From: Carettochelys insculpta | Lineage: Eukaryota > Chordata > Testudines > Carettochelyidae | Direction: 5' to 3' | DNA length: 64,000 nt | NCBI RefSeq assembly: GCF_033958435.1 | Contig: NC_134139.1 | Span: forward strand, 204,955,501 to 205,019,500 | In this document: in pieces, positions 46,166-57,853 of the stretch | Position numbering within the stretch: position 1 is the stretch's first letter | Layout: every line of letters begins with the position of its first letter | Position numbers and translations under genes: made by a program | Notes under the pieces: generated by a model | The model's input: only the letters and a program-made list of their open reading frames with translations | Told to the model about the DNA's origin: nothing | Database searches by the model: none

Positions 46166-46536
46166 AGTTCTCACTCTACACTTCACCCTTCTTTCATACC
46201 GTTTTGTTTTCTGTTCTCCTTTCCTCACCAAAAGCAAACAAGAATTAAGCTGTTTACTTTCCCTGCCACAACCCCCAGTTTTCAAATATCAGGAGGCCTT
46301 TTGACATTTTCTATGAAAGCTGGTCTCTGCTTTCAGCTGCCATTTCTCTGTGAAGCATTCCTAATGCATCTAATACACTCAATATCTAAGAATCTACTCC
46401 ATCAACAGATCTATCCAACACGCCTGCACATCCTTTCCCTTTCCAGCTAGATACAAGCACAGTTAGATGAGAAATTATGAGCAAAAGTTTCCTCCTTATA
46501 AAAATGAGACTTTGTGCTGCTCTGAAATTAGCTGTA

Positions 46537-46861
46537 CAGTAATCCCTCGATTTACATAGCGGCTGCGTCTTGAGCAACTGCTGCGGAAATCGAACTTTGC
46601 ATAAATTGGGGGGGGGGGGATTGGCTGGGGGAGTGAGCAGCTGAGGGGGCAGCCATGCAGCCCCTGGCCTCTCCCAGCTGGGGAGTACACAGCTGTCTGT
46701 GCCATGGTTTCTCCCATGCCACAAGCAGCTGTCTGTGTGCAGGGCTCTCTCAGCTAGGCAAGCCAGGAGCTGGAGGTGGGGCGGGCAGTTTTGATTTGCA
46801 CTTAACTCCCGTTAATGCAAGTTAAGTGCAAATTGAAATCATGCTTCTTGAGTTTTTACTG
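46537..46861. mobile_element. Tigger/pogo-type MITE
   Basis: It begins CAGTAATCCCTCGATTTAC and ends GAGTTTTTACTG, with TA on both sides. The inner pair GCACTTAACTCC and its inverted neighbour GTTAAGTGC add a hairpin. A 10-nt G run lies at about 46610. Confidence 0.65.
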
Positions 46862-47008
46862 TAATGTGCAACACAAGCTGCATAGGAGTAGAGAAATGAA
46901 GAAATTAAGAGTTAACTAATTGAATCATTGGTTGAAATATTAGTTACCAGGAGGTGGTAAACAAGTATTCATTCTAGAAACACCTGTAGATCTCAAGAAT
47001 ACCTTACT

Positions 47009-47130
47009 GAGCTGGGTACAAATTATTAGTCTCATTTTATAGATGGGGATAATTATTGGAGAATTTAAGAAATGTGCCCAAGATCACTAAAATCCCCCCG
47101 GTTGCTAAGTCCATACCCGATGCACTAGAC
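47009..47130 (+). repeat. MIR/CORE-SINE fragment
   Basis: AGTCTCATTTTATAGATGGGG and GTGCCCAAGATCACTAAAA follow the MIR core order. It lies just downstream of KIF13B exon 2 in gene orientation. Confidence 0.6.
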
Positions 47131-47157
47131 CAGTGTTTCTTAGACTAGAAGTCTTAC

Positions 47158-47251
47158 CTGGCATCTCCTTTTGAAAGATTGGTGTTCACGGGGTGAAGAA
47201 TAACCCTGTTTGTGTCCACATCCACCACACATTTTGTGTGCAGATCAAGCT
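47158..47251 (-). CDS. KIF13B: KIF13B coding exon 2 (kinesin-3 motor domain, N-terminal strand region)
   Basis: This 94-nt minus-strand exon is bounded by an acceptor (pyrimidine tract then TTTATAG) and a donor (CAG, then GTAAGA). The first two bases complete the codon begun in exon 1, giving Glu. Then follow LDLHTKCVVDVDT, VILHPVN and TNLSKGDA and the first two bases of an Arg codon. This matches KIF13B and differs clearly from its paralogue KIF13A, which has a shorter, proline-rich loop here. KIF13B is a plus-end-directed kinesin-3 that carries phosphoinositide and MAGUK-linked cargo. The segment belongs to the first beta-strands of the motor head. The next exon should begin with residues around GQPKVFAYDH. 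I did not find it lower in the window. Confidence 0.93.
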
Positions 47252-47869
47252 CTATAAAGAAAGAAGGAAGTGTCAAATGCTATTCTTAATGCACCACATT
47301 TTCTACTCCATCGCTTCCTCTAGCCACCAGCTTCCCCACTAGCCACATAATAAAAAGCAGAAATATTACTGAACTGCAGGGCCAAAGATATTCTATTGTG
47401 ATTTAGTCTGATTTAAAAGCATTTATTCTTTCTCAAAATGAAGGCAGTGCTTAAGCCTTGTTGGAGGCAATGAGATGTATTTTAGGGAAGAGATCATTAC
47501 CATGGTACCTTTTTGGCTGCTCTCCTTGCTGCTGGTCATAGTTCCATGCCCTAATAAAGTGACAGACTAGCCCTAATATGAGGCAAGTTTCCAGTTACAT
47601 ACTTATCCACTGCTGTGACATGATGATGTCATGTCAGTTGCCTACACTGAGACACCAGCAGATGTAAGACCAACTAGTAGGAACATTTTATGTAAAAAAT
47701 TGTGTGCGTGTATAGTATTAGACAGGTGCACCTAGAGACAAGTGAGGTGACACCTCTACAAGTATTAAGCATTGTGCAGGTAATACATCTGTTAAGAGTG
47801 TGAGAATGCTCCCCACCTCCAGTACTGACATCAGACTTTTGGCAGAAGTGAAGTAAGACCGATGCTCAC

Positions 47870-48985
47870 TCACCAGCAGATTGATACTTTATTGAGAGAA
47901 TGTTTACATCCAAGTTCTCACACAGAGGTTAGAACAGCAGTCAAGCTAATGATGCATTCAGGGGCGGATGTTTGGGATGTGGGGGGCATGGATATACCCA
48001 TTGCATTGGTTAATGGGGTGCCGGAAACCAATGAGTACTAAAGGCCCACATTGCCCAGAATAAACACAGTGCCTCTTAGGTGGCTGGTGAGTAACATACC
48101 TAGATTCTGGTGGAAGGAGTGGGGAAGAGAGGGAGATAACACAGGTGGTTTATTGAGAAACCCATAGTGAATATAAGGGGGGAAATATGTAGTGCCCCAG
48201 ATTCGGATGAGTGAGAGGTGGCAGTAGCTAGTAGGGGGTACTCCCCTAAACAGTAGGAGTACTGGTTTTGGTTATTTCAAAATCTTATAATTGGGGTAGC
48301 TGTGCACCCCACAACATGCCCAATTATTGTGACCCCCAATGGATTTGGGAGGGAGTGAATATAGGATTGCTCTGGGGAGGGGATCCAGCCTTTCCCCAAG
48401 TCTGGCCCTTCTCAGTGTCACCATGGAGCCCCGGGCCACCAGGGGAGCAAAGGTAGTGATGCCCCTAGCCGGGACCCACCAGAGTGGGAGGTGTGGAACC
48501 ACCACAGAAACTGGACTGGGTGAGAGAAGGGGAGAGAAGGAGCCTGGCCCTCTGTGAGAGATGGTAGGCAAGGAGCTCCTGGACTGCCGAGGTCATGCCC
48601 CCTCAATGGGTGATCATACCTCAGCCTATGGGGGTGGGTGGTGGGTAGAGGAGGGGAGAGAAACAATCCAATCTCCCCCAGAGATACAAAAGTTGCATTG
48701 ATGATATGAGAACCTAAGACATTTTCTCTTCTTCATCCCTCATTGTCCTCTTCTGTAGCATCCTTGTCCTCCATGTTCACCACTGGCTGCACCCATAGTC
48801 CCAGACCTTGTTCAGATTGAATACCCATCGTCCCAAACCCCAGGTAATCCACAATTTTCATAGCTCTGACTCAGTCCCATGCATGGTCTTCTATGTGTTC
48901 TCTTCTTCTGGACCTTGACCTCCAGTTCAGGAAAGAGAAAGGAGAAAGAAAAAATCACGGGGGAAACAGAGTCTCACCCATAGTC
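47870..48985 (-). other. possible 3' UTR of the RLE-type LINE, otherwise unassigned
   Basis: The stretch lies directly after the stop region of the LINE fragment (minus strand) and contains AATAAA complement near 47889. Moderate GC and no open frame of note. Assignment to the LINE is inference from position only. Confidence 0.3.
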
Positions 48986-48989
48986 TTGT

Positions 48990-49580
48990 GAGGTATTCAT
49001 TGTCTTGTCCTAGTCCTCCTGATATTGTTGGTGGCCCATGACGTGTTCTGTGTAGATATCATAAGACCACCGGATGGTGTCTGAGACCATCAGCTGTCTC
49101 ATGAGGCAGGCATACTTTTTGCTAATGCTGCAGGCCTCCAGTACTGATTCGTTCTAGGAGTCCCGTGATCCCAGGACCCCCATTAGCAGAGTCTGGATTT
49201 CGACGAAATACTCCTGAGCTCTCAGGGAATTCACCAGAAGGGTGTATTTGACAACTTTCCTGAGGCGGCCAGCACAAAAATGACGCCAATCAGTTTTCAA
49301 ATGGGATAGACATGTCCGCCATGATCACCTCCTTATTGTCCTCATTGGTGATAATGATGTCTGGCAGGAGAAGGCTGTCCGTGCTTGGCACAATGGAGTC
49401 CTGTAGGACAGTGCCTAGGGTTGTTGACGGAGTCTTGATGATCTGGGCTTGGATGGCGTTGTGGCAGTTGCCAGGCCCTGGAGTGATGTTGGCAGCCACA
49501 GAGGATGTGGGGCAGGGTCACCAGCTCATATGCTCAATCTCATTGCTTAAATCACTTCAGGAAGATGCTCAGGTACTATG
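48990..49580 (-). pseudogene. RLE-type non-LTR retrotransposon, C-terminal zinc knuckle and endonuclease
   Basis: Minus strand, in order with frame slips: LPHILCGC with a following H (CCHC knuckle), HNAIQAQIIKT, LLPDIIITNEDNKEVIMAD with SIPFEN, and near the end VSDTIRWSYDIYTEHV and GHQQYQ. The P-D and K-x-VIMAD-x-SIPFEN pattern is the restriction-like endonuclease of R2/R4/NeSL-type LINEs, which nick DNA for target-primed reverse transcription. The RT domain is missing. Frameshifts and stops make it dead. Clade within the RLE group is not settled. Confidence 0.7.
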
Positions 49581-49751
49581 ATGAATGCTGAGCAAGAACC
49601 TGAACAGAATATCCTTGCTTTTATATGCTAAAAAACCCCTTAGTTGCATAACAAAGATGTGTCCATACCTAAACTGACTAACCATGTTTACTGTAATCCT
49701 CATCCCCACCTGTGCTCCCTCCTTTTCTGGCACCTTCACTCTTTGTGTAAC

Positions 49752-50019
49752 ATCTCAAATGTATCAGAGGGGTAGCCGTATTAGTCTGGATCTGTAACAG
49801 CAATGAAGGGTCCTGTGGCACCTTACAGACTAACAGAAAAGTTCTGAGCATGAGCTTTCGTGCGTACAGACTCACTTCATCAGATGCTCGTCTTGGAAAT
49901 CGGTGATTTCCAAGACCAGCATCTCATGAAATGAGTCTGTGCTCACGAAAGCTCATGCTCAGAACTTTTCTGTTAGTCTGCAAGGTGCCACAGGACCCTT
50001 CATTGCTATCTCAAATGTA
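49752..50019 (-). mobile_element. PLE palindrome 1 of 3 at one target, 12-bp duplication
   Basis: ATCTCAAATGTA flanks the insert at 49752-49763 and 50008-50019. The left arm has the full antisense terminus. The right arm stops at CATTGCT, about 37 nt short of it. The hairpin turns at 49902-49904, a 3-nt loop. Confidence 0.85.
49846..49889 (-). ncRNA. hammerhead ribozyme motif, core intact
   Basis: Minus strand: stem I GAGCAU/AUGCUC (6 bp), box CUGAUGA, stem II GUGAG/CGCAC with one mismatch, GAAA box, AGCU stem III. This is the longest stem I in the window. The mirror copy at 49918-49959 has a broken first box (CUCAUGA). Confidence 0.65.
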
Positions 50020-50023
50020 GTCA

Positions 50024-50461
50024 GAGAATAGTAACAGAGAGTAAGCCGTGCTAGTCTATACACTATCAAAACAAAAAGCAGTCAAGTAGCACTTTAAAGA
50101 CTAGCAAAATAGTTTATTAGGTGAGCTTTCGTGGGACAGACCCACTTCTTCTGACCAGAACTTTAACACATGGTTTAAATCATGATGGGAACTTTCTGAG
50201 TTACTATAGGGACTCATCTGCATACTTAACTCAATCTAATTCTTGATCTTCCCCCCCACCTCTCCACTCTCTGATTTGCTCACCTTGATTATCTTTTTCT
50301 GATTTGTCCTCCTTGCTTACTGTTTTTGGTTCTCTGTGTCTTAAATATTGAGTCTGTTCTGGTCTGGCTATGGTCTGAAGAAGTGGATCTGTCCCACGAA
50401 AGCTCACCTAATAAACTATTTTGCTAGTCTTTAAAGTGCTACTTGACTGCTTTTTGTTTTG
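50024..50461 (-). mobile_element. PLE palindrome 2, inserted into palindrome 3
   Basis: GTAGTCA at 50017-50023 and 50462-50468 flanks it. It starts with GAGTAAGCCGTGCTAGTC (full antisense terminus). The right arm is longer internally (to 50215) but stops at GCTTTTTGTTTTG, before the terminus. The left arm core (50120-50156) has CAGAAGA for the first box, while the right arm core is intact. Confidence 0.75.
50372..50408 (+). ncRNA. hammerhead ribozyme motif, core intact
   Basis: Stem I GGU/ACC, box CUGAAGA, stem II GUGGA/CCCAC with one mismatch at the loop end, GAAA box, AGCU stem III. Confidence 0.65.
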
Positions 50462-50468
50462 GTAGTCA

Positions 50469-50683
50469 CACAGAGGTAGCCATGTCAGTCTGTATCTTCA
50501 AAAAACAAAATAGTCATGTAGCGCTTTTAAAGATGAACAAAATACTTTATTAGGTGATGAGCTTTCATGGGGCAGAGCCACTTCTTCAGAAGGTCTGCCC
50601 CACAAAAGCTCATGACCTAATAAATTATTTTGTTCGTCTTTAAAACACTACATGACAGCTTTTTTTATTTTATCTCAAATGTA
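50469..50683 (-). mobile_element. PLE palindrome 3, ends in the third copy of the 12-bp target
   Basis: Antisense terminus CACAGAGGTAGCCATGTCAG at the left, fold-back near 50590, right arm ending in TTTTTTTATTTT, then ATCTCAAATGTA (50672-50683). Together with 50008-50019 this is its target duplication. It inserted in the duplication made by palindrome 1 and was later hit by palindrome 2. Confidence 0.75.
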
Positions 50684-51188
50684 AACTCTGAGGCAAGAAC
50701 TATGTGTTTCAAGTTTTTCTGCAAAGCACCTAACACACTTTTGGACACTGCAAAAAACAATACAGAAGCAGGGTTTTTTTTCCATTTTCCATTTTCACGT
50801 AAATATCTATGAATAGATTTTTTTTTTTACTTTATCACAAAAAATTAAAAAGCTTATGTCACATATGTATGAAAGACTGACCTATGTCTTTGTCATCCCA
50901 TGAATAAGCACAAAAATGCCAAAGTGCAAGGGTATCAAAGCTAGATTTTGGTTGTAGAGCATGACCTGCAATTAACCTAATGTGACTCAACCCGATAATT
51001 GTTCCCTTCTAGCACACTATATAAAGCACCAGTAAAAAGCAGACTAGTTTTGTTCTGAAAGATTTTCAACTAGGCAACTTTCTGAAGCTTCTCATGTTAA
51101 TTTTAACTTCTAGGCTCTGACAGTCGGTTTGCCTACCATTATTATACAGTACTGTCAGTTTAACTGAGTTTATATCTATGCTCTAGAG

Positions 51189-51747
51189 CAGTGGTTCCCA
51201 ACCTTTTTAGCACACTTCAATGACACAAACAAGTCCACAGGACACCCATTTTCTTCCGATGAATTGGTTGTTCATAAACATCACATTTATTACATTTATT
51301 GTTGGCTACAGTCTTACTGGTGAAGTGTGCTCAATTACATGTAGGGGATGGGGGGGGGACGGTGGCTCTAGAGAACAGGCTCCCCTTCCCACCTGCCCAT
51401 TGGACCTGGGAGGCAGCATTGAAACCGCATCCCAGCTACAACAGGCTCCCTTCCTCTCTCCCTCTCCCCTTACTACAAGATGGGGGCAGAGGGCTACCCA
51501 CCAGTTCGCTCGCGCCAGGAAGCAACATTTCAGCAGCCTCCCTGGGTGAATGGGCTCCTTTTCCCTTGCAGCAGTTCTGCCTGACGCAGAGTTCTCAGTC
51601 TCCCCATACAGTGGCTCTTTGCACAGGCTCTCCTGCAGAGGCTCTGCAAAGAGCAGCGAGGAGGGAAAATTGGCAAGACTTCACGGCACTCTTGGACAGT
51701 TCTCACAGCACACAAGTGTGCCACGGCAAACTGGTTGAAAACCACTG
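51189..51747. mobile_element. non-autonomous hAT element with perfect 8-bp duplication
   Basis: CTCTAGAG at 51181-51188 and 51748-51755 flanks termini CAGTGGTTCCCAACC and GGTTGAAAACCACTG. It is 559 bp. Open frames inside lack a hAT dimerisation or DDE motif. Confidence 0.9.
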
Positions 51748-52536
51748 CTCTAGAGTGGTGACACGCCAAATGTTCATGGTCTGGTTAGTTAGTAATTGCA
51801 GTCCAAGAATTTTAATAAGCAGCTTATTCCTCAAAATTACTAGATATATTTACATTGCTCATGTAAAGCACAAACAAGAACAAGAGAATCTACGTTCAAC
51901 ACAGCCTTGAACAGAAGGTCTACCAACATTGTGTTTGGAGCCAAGTGTCTTTGTCTAGCCAATGCGATTAAATGCAATGAAGTGCTTCCTTTCTGGGGCT
52001 CTGTGCCCACTCAACGAAACAGAGAGATGAGTTTGGGAAGTATATTCAGCAAGTTTGTAAGCAAGATGGAGTAGCTCCTCAAAACCAGGAGAAAGGAAGG
52101 AAAAAACCATGCCAGCAGGTTTAGCCCATATGATACAAACCGTTTGCTGATTATTACAAAGATACTGTAAAGCCATCTCTGCGTGAGAGATTCTGCAGAC
52201 AGATTGGTATGTGTTAGGCAGTCAAACAGGACCTCAATAAACAATTACACATCATTCGATATGTTGGAAGGTGAAATTAAGGACATTTAGGTTACCTACC
52301 CAACCTGTCTTGAGAGTAGTCCAATATGAAAGTGGACGCCTTAATGGAATAAGGAGAAAGTTGCTAGCACTAGTGGATGTGTTTAGAAAAAACTGAATGT
52401 GACCTAAATGCATCCTGAAGGCTCAGACAGTGGAATGCAAATAGCAAACACTCATTTTTTCAAAAAGCCTCATGATTTTTAAGCCATTCTTAAGATTTTT
52501 TAAAAACAAAGACAATTGACTGACTACTCGGGTTTA

Positions 52537-52690
52537 GTCTCAGAGGGGAAGCCATGTTACTTTGCAGCTTCCGCAAACAACAAGCAATCCTATGGCACCT
52601 TCAAGACTAACAAACTTATTAGGTAATGAGCTTTTGTGGGTAAGACCATTTGTTAGTCTTGAACATGTTACAAGACTGCTTGTTACCTGG
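52537..52690 (-). mobile_element. PLE-terminus copy, degenerate and partly palindromic
   Basis: It opens CAGAGGGGAAGCCATGTTAC. A short inverted arm follows at 52649-52687 (TTTGTTAGTCTTGAACATGT, then ACAAGACTGCTTGTTACC). The core is lost. Confidence 0.6.
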
Positions 52691-54063
52691 CTTTGGTAAT
52701 GCTGGTTAATGCTGTCAGATCTACTGGTACAAGATCCAGCATTAACAGAATAAGCACAACCAACCACCCCTTGTTTCAGTGAAGGCAGAGGAATAATACA
52801 AGGCTACAGTAATTAATAGGCTGACTACTTTTGGAAAATATGAAGTCTCAAATTCTCAATCTTGGAAAATACTTACTACAACGTAACTAAATCCTATTTC
52901 AGAACTGCAGAGCATGTGAATGGGGACATCTATTCTGAACACAAGAGATGAAAACTATCTTTGTCCCTATCCAAATTTACCTTTTGGACTTACATCAGGT
53001 GTTTAACAGTCATGCTAACTTTTAGATACGTGTACAAACCACTCATACATGCCAGTGTGTAACCTTCATCTTGAATATATTTTTTTTTAAAAATATATTC
53101 TCCTGTGTATCTGGGTCATGAAGGAGGATGATGGGCATTTCCTCTCTCCCCACCTTTCCCTTGATTCCTCCAAGGTGTGCAGGAAGGGAGACTCAATTTC
53201 TGAAAGTCATTAGAAGAGCCCAAGTCCTGAAGACCTGAGGAGCTGCATGGTAATGAGGCTTCACCTAAGGAGATCAGCTCCTTGGGAAGCTTTATGAATC
53301 TTGGTCAGAGACTGCACACACAGGCTTTATGCTTTTATTCTTGTGACTAGCCCGAAGAGCTTGTAGGGTAGGGTTGCCAGGTGTCTAGTCTTCAACTAGA
53401 ATGCCCAGTCAAAAAGGAACCTCTGCAGCTCTGGGAAGTCCACTCAGCAGCACAGTGGGGCTAAGGCAGGCACACTGCTTGTCATGGCTCTAAGCAGCAT
53501 GTCCCTCAGCCAGCTCCTATGCATAGAGGTATTCAGGGTGCTCCGCAACCTGCTCCCAGTGTTGGCTCTGCAGCTTTCAGAGGCTAATAATCCTTTGGCC
53601 CCAGCCCAGGCCACCCTCCTGCACTCCAAATCCCTCACCCCTAGCTTGACATCAGATCCCTCATCCCCATCCCTCTGCACTCCAACCTTCTACCCCAGCC
53701 TGGTAAAAACAAGCAAATGAGCAAGGGTGGGGAGAAAGAGCAATGGACGTAGGGCAGGACAAAGCGAACAGGGCCTCAGAGGAGAGGCAAAACAAGGGCT
53801 GGGGTAGAGACCTCCAGGACATGGGGTCTGCCAGAGAAGAAAGTTGGCAATATTAGTGTGGGTTATATAAACTCTACCTTTTCATAAGGGTGAAAATTAA
53901 GGAACTGAATGTCCAATTTCACTTTGAGTTTTGTAGGAAAAAGCACCCCTTTAGGCTCATCCCTAATCTACCAGTTCTAAGACAGATATGACTTTCAGGG
54001 GATTTTATAGATTGGATCTGAGACCCAAGAAATCAGCCATGCTTGGAAATTTCTAAGCTACTG
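52691..54063. other. intronic DNA without recognisable feature
   Basis: A GC-richer segment at 53400-53830 has proline/serine-rich open frames on one strand and their complements on the other. No domain seen. Confidence 0.35.
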
Positions 54064-54385
54064 CAGGTTGAACCACTTCAGTCTGGCACTGGCCGGCTGG
54101 CAACCTCCATGTCCCAGCACGATTTTAGTTAGCTGTAGGTCCACTTGTGTGTGTAGCCAAGTTTCCCGGTGTCCCATAAGGGTTGTTTACAACTATAAGT
54201 CCTGACTTTCAGCCTTCTGTGTTGTTATTTAGCTCTAATTTAACCCGACTGTCTTCTAAGAGCTGAGTAAGCAGTGAAAGTGTTCGTAATGCAGCTAGAG
54301 AACATTGACCTCCTATAGTTCATTAAATTTTCTGCTTCAGCACTGATCAACTCCCAAAGATGCCACACTAGAGAAGTTCAGCATG
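54064..54385. mobile_element. MITE with CAGGTTGAACCACTTC terminus
   Basis: CAGGTTGAACCACTTCAGTC at the left and TGCCACACTAGAGAAGTTCA at the right are inverted repeats. A diverged sister copy lies at 26805, and the ends resemble the element at 18714. Confidence 0.6.
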
Positions 54386-54566
54386 TACATACTGATGTGA
54401 AGAGTTTTTAAACAGCTGCCTCTGAGGTGGCTATAATTCGATGGCAGACAAATATACAATTTCTAAAAATAAATGTTTTGGGATAATGGTGAAGGAAAGG
54501 TGATGTATGAAAAAAAAACTTGTACACCTGCAATTTATCAAAATGCTGGTCAAGACTTGGGATACA

Positions 54567-54762
54567 CATCACATCTCAGAACTGGAAGGGACCTCAGGAG
54601 GTCATTAATTCTAGTCCCCTGCCCTCTTGGCAGGACCAAGCACCATCCTCCCCCCTTTTTTTTTTTTAAATCTATTTGCTCCAGATCCCTAAATGCCCCC
54701 CTTAAGGACTGAAGTCACAACCTCAGGTTTAGCAGGCCAATCCACAAACCACTGAGCTTTAA
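54567..54762 (-). mobile_element. tRNA-headed SINE with CR1-like tail
   Basis: Third copy of the family: antisense GGGACCTCAGGAGGTCATTA tail, T-rich link, then AGGACTGAAGTCACAACCTC, a mutated B box. The head ends at ACCACTGAGCT. Confidence 0.8.
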
Positions 54763-55383
54763 AACAATAATTTCAATTACTAAGGACCTCTGTTGGCTAT
54801 AAACACTAAAAGGTGTATTTTATGTGGTTTCAAACAGTGAATAACTGAAAGATGAGAACTATGAAACAAGAAAATGGTATTAACTATATAGTTAACTAAA
54901 CCTTTTATGCAACACTGCAAGGTCAAATTTGGCCCGAACTATAAAAGTTCAAAGTAAGTTTTCACAAATTTTGAGACCAATAGAAATTTCACCTTATTTT
55001 TTTAAAGTGTCAGTAAAATTTCTTTTTTTCCTTTTTAAAACAGATTATCCTTGCCCTGCACAGTTTACAACTGTATGTTTGGATCTGTTGCTATTGCATG
55101 ACAACCGAAACATGAAGTTACCTTTTTTTTCTTTTTTTAACTAAAGTCTGCCCAAGCTGTGAAAAATACAGAAAACTAAAAAGCATTCAATGTGAAAAGT
55201 TTTGAATGTATTTTTTTAAATTTTGAAATCTTAACACAAAAACACATTTTCAAAATCTTTAAAGAAGCACCTTTTTTTCCCTACATTCAGATATCACATA
55301 TCCTCTGTCATTTTTTGATGTTTTAGGAAAATCTAAAAAGTCACTTCTTCCTTTTCCTATGTGAAAGACACAAAAGGAAAACC
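54763..55383. other. AT-rich intronic DNA without recognisable feature
   Basis: T and A runs; nothing recognised. Confidence 0.35.
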
Positions 55384-56120
55384 AACTGATTATACAAAAA
55401 GCACTGTCAAATTTTCTCAATGACTGGACTGATCATCAACAAGGGAAAGACCAAGACAATGAAAATCAACCAGTCCAACAACAGCACCATCACACTAGGA
55501 GGGAACGACCAGGAAGATGTGGAGCAGTTCATCTACTTGGAGTACTATGGGCAGAGAAGGAGGAACAGACAAGGATTTCAGTGCCAGGATAGGGAAAGCA
55601 ACAGCTGCTTTCAAGACTCTCCATCCCATATGGAGTTCACAAATAATATCTGTGAACACAAAACTGCGGATCTTCAACACAAGCGTGAACAGTGTGTTCT
55701 TGTATGGATGCAAGACCTGGCATTCTAAAATGTCTTCAAATCACAAGCTACATACATTCATAAACAGATGCCCGAGATACATCCTTCACATCAAACAGCA
55801 AGATTTTGTCACAAATGAGGAGCTTTGGCACAGAGCAGGGCAAGAACCAATTGACATTCAAATCAAAAGAAGAAAGTAGGGGTGGCTAGGTCGCACTCTC
55901 AGAAAACCATCATCCAGCATAGTCCATGAAGCTCTCATATGGAAAACCCAAGGCAAACGCAAAAGAGGAAGACATTAGACAATATGGAGAAGATCTACAA
56001 GACTGAAGGACAACAACTGGGGTATTCCAGGAGTCATCTAGAAGTTTTGTCTTGAGACAGAGTGAAGTGGAGGAGACTTGTAAGTGACCTATGCTCCACT
56101 CGGAGTACAAAGGTTTAACT
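55384..56120 (+). pseudogene. non-LTR retrotransposon ORF2, end of RT and C-terminal region
   Basis: Across two frames it reads INKGKTKTM, VEQFIYLEYYG, RIGKATAAFKTLHPIWSS, TKLRIFNTSVNSVFLYGCKT and KLHTFINRCPRYIL, then RKPSSSIVHEALIWKTQGK and KRGRH. This is the thumb and C-terminal part shared by several LINE clades, with the FxYLG, LYGxETW and INRCLR landmarks. A +1 slip at about 55540 and stops near 55877 mark it as dead. The catalytic RT palm is missing through 5' truncation. I cannot assign a clade (RTE-like is one option). Confidence 0.75.
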
Positions 56121-57726
56121 CACTGTCAACTGTCAAAGGAAAAATTAAGAGAAAAAAAGTCTAAGTAAAGTTATGGCAAACAGACATTCCTGGTAGCAAC
56201 TCATTTTCAACAGACAGCAGTGTGATTTAAGATATATCCTTTCAACCTAACAGCCCTTTCATTCTAGACAACCCTTTCAAGTTTCCTCTGTCACATAAAT
56301 GTGAAAGTACAATTCACAAATTTTTGAATTTGCAATAGTTACAGATTGTTGAATATCTATGAATGTATCATGAAAAGCATAACACTGTTGCTAGCACATC
56401 AGCTGGGTAAGTCATAAATCAGACACTTGTGCACACAGCACACATGCACATCATGAAAATTAATGACAGCTTGTTCAAAACCTATCTTCAGTGTTCCTTT
56501 TGTCTTCTGCTGTTCGATAGGCTATACCAGAAGAAGGAAGTCAAACAAATGTTCTTCATAAAAGCATTCCATGTGCTTGCGCGTTCTTTCTTACAGATAT
56601 TTTTGCTGCTGCAAATACAGTTCAGTGGACAGATATTTTAAAGTAAATGAATTAGCCTGAAGAGTTTCTGACCCACCAAGCAGTGCTGTGGTAGTATGAT
56701 GCACATACCTAACTTCTCTGCTCCACTGAAGAAATGATTGCTTAAAAGTTACACTTAAATGTTAATGCAGTGGTATTTACTTTCCCATAAACAACCAGAA
56801 ACCAATTTTAATAGTGTTTAGCACTTAGACTATCTAATCATTGGTTGACCTCAAAACAATCAAGTAAATGTGAAGCCAAAACATCAACCTAATCTCAAAA
56901 CTAGGTATAAGAGTACATTCACTTAGCTTAACAAATTATTTTCCTTTTACAGTCGACACATTTGACTCAACAGCAATTGCTCAGAATTAACATTATGATT
57001 ATGTCAGGGAGGGAAACAAAGCCATCGAATCTGTGACATTTTCTTCCTCGGGCTGGAGCTCTCAGCAAGCAGCCCAACAGCTCTCAGCAGCAGGCCTCCA
57101 GCAGCTCCTAGCCACTGGGCAACATGGGGACCCCAAAGTTCCCAGCTCCTGCAGGGAGCAGAGGGGTCCTTCCACAGTAGCCCAGCCACAATGGGCAGGT
57201 CCCAGAGCTCCCAGTCCCTGTGGGTGCTGAACATTCCTTCCTCCCTCCCCATTTTGCCTGGCATATTTTTTAATAAAAACCACAGGCATGCCATGGTCAT
57301 CTGTGAATATCTGTTTATCACTCATGACCTGTCCATGATTTTTACTAAAAATATCTCTGACAAAATTCTGAGCCCTACTCAGGATTACTGTTCCTCTTTG
57401 AGAGTAAATGCTGAGCACACCCAAGGTGTTACAAACATTTCTCAGTTATGTAATTGTATTTTAAGCAAGCTGAAACAAACATAGAACCACATACTTTATC
57501 TATGTGTCACAGCATAGTTTGCCAGAGTGGTTCCCAAATCTATTATTGTTTACACTGTGAGAGTTAAGCATTAATATACTACAACTATTCACTTTTAAAG
57601 AATAATGGGTGTAAAATCGGCTATGCTTCACACACGGTCATCAAGATGTGACCTGTACCACTTCATTTATTAAACTAGTTATAACAGTAAGATTAACCAC
57701 GCATCAAATTTCAATTCTCAGATATT
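56121..57726. other. intronic DNA without recognisable feature
   Basis: 57040-57330 is GC-richer and could be part of an old hAT-like element (phrase CTGACAAAATTCTGAGCCCT near 57357). I could not pair the ends. Confidence 0.35.
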
Positions 57727-57853
57727 CTGGAGCACAAGCTTTCATGGGCTAAGACCCACTTATGCTCCAAAATATCTGTTAGTCTATAAGGTGCCACAGG
57801 ACTACTTCTTGTTTTTGAAGATACAGACTAACTTGGCTACCCCTCTGATAGTC
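57727..57853 (+). repeat. PLE-terminus copy, single, sense
   Basis: It ends AGACTAACTTGGCTACCCCT then CTGATAG, the intact sense terminus. The left end at 57727 (GAGCACAAGCTTTCATGGGC) is itself a short inverted piece of the core region, so a small fold-back is present. Confidence 0.65.

Noticed and set aside
48268..48666. Short frames near 48.3-48.7 kb as a host exon
   Set aside because: Similar-length frames occur on both strands, no paired splice sites or known domain were seen, and it may be the LINE 3' UTR.
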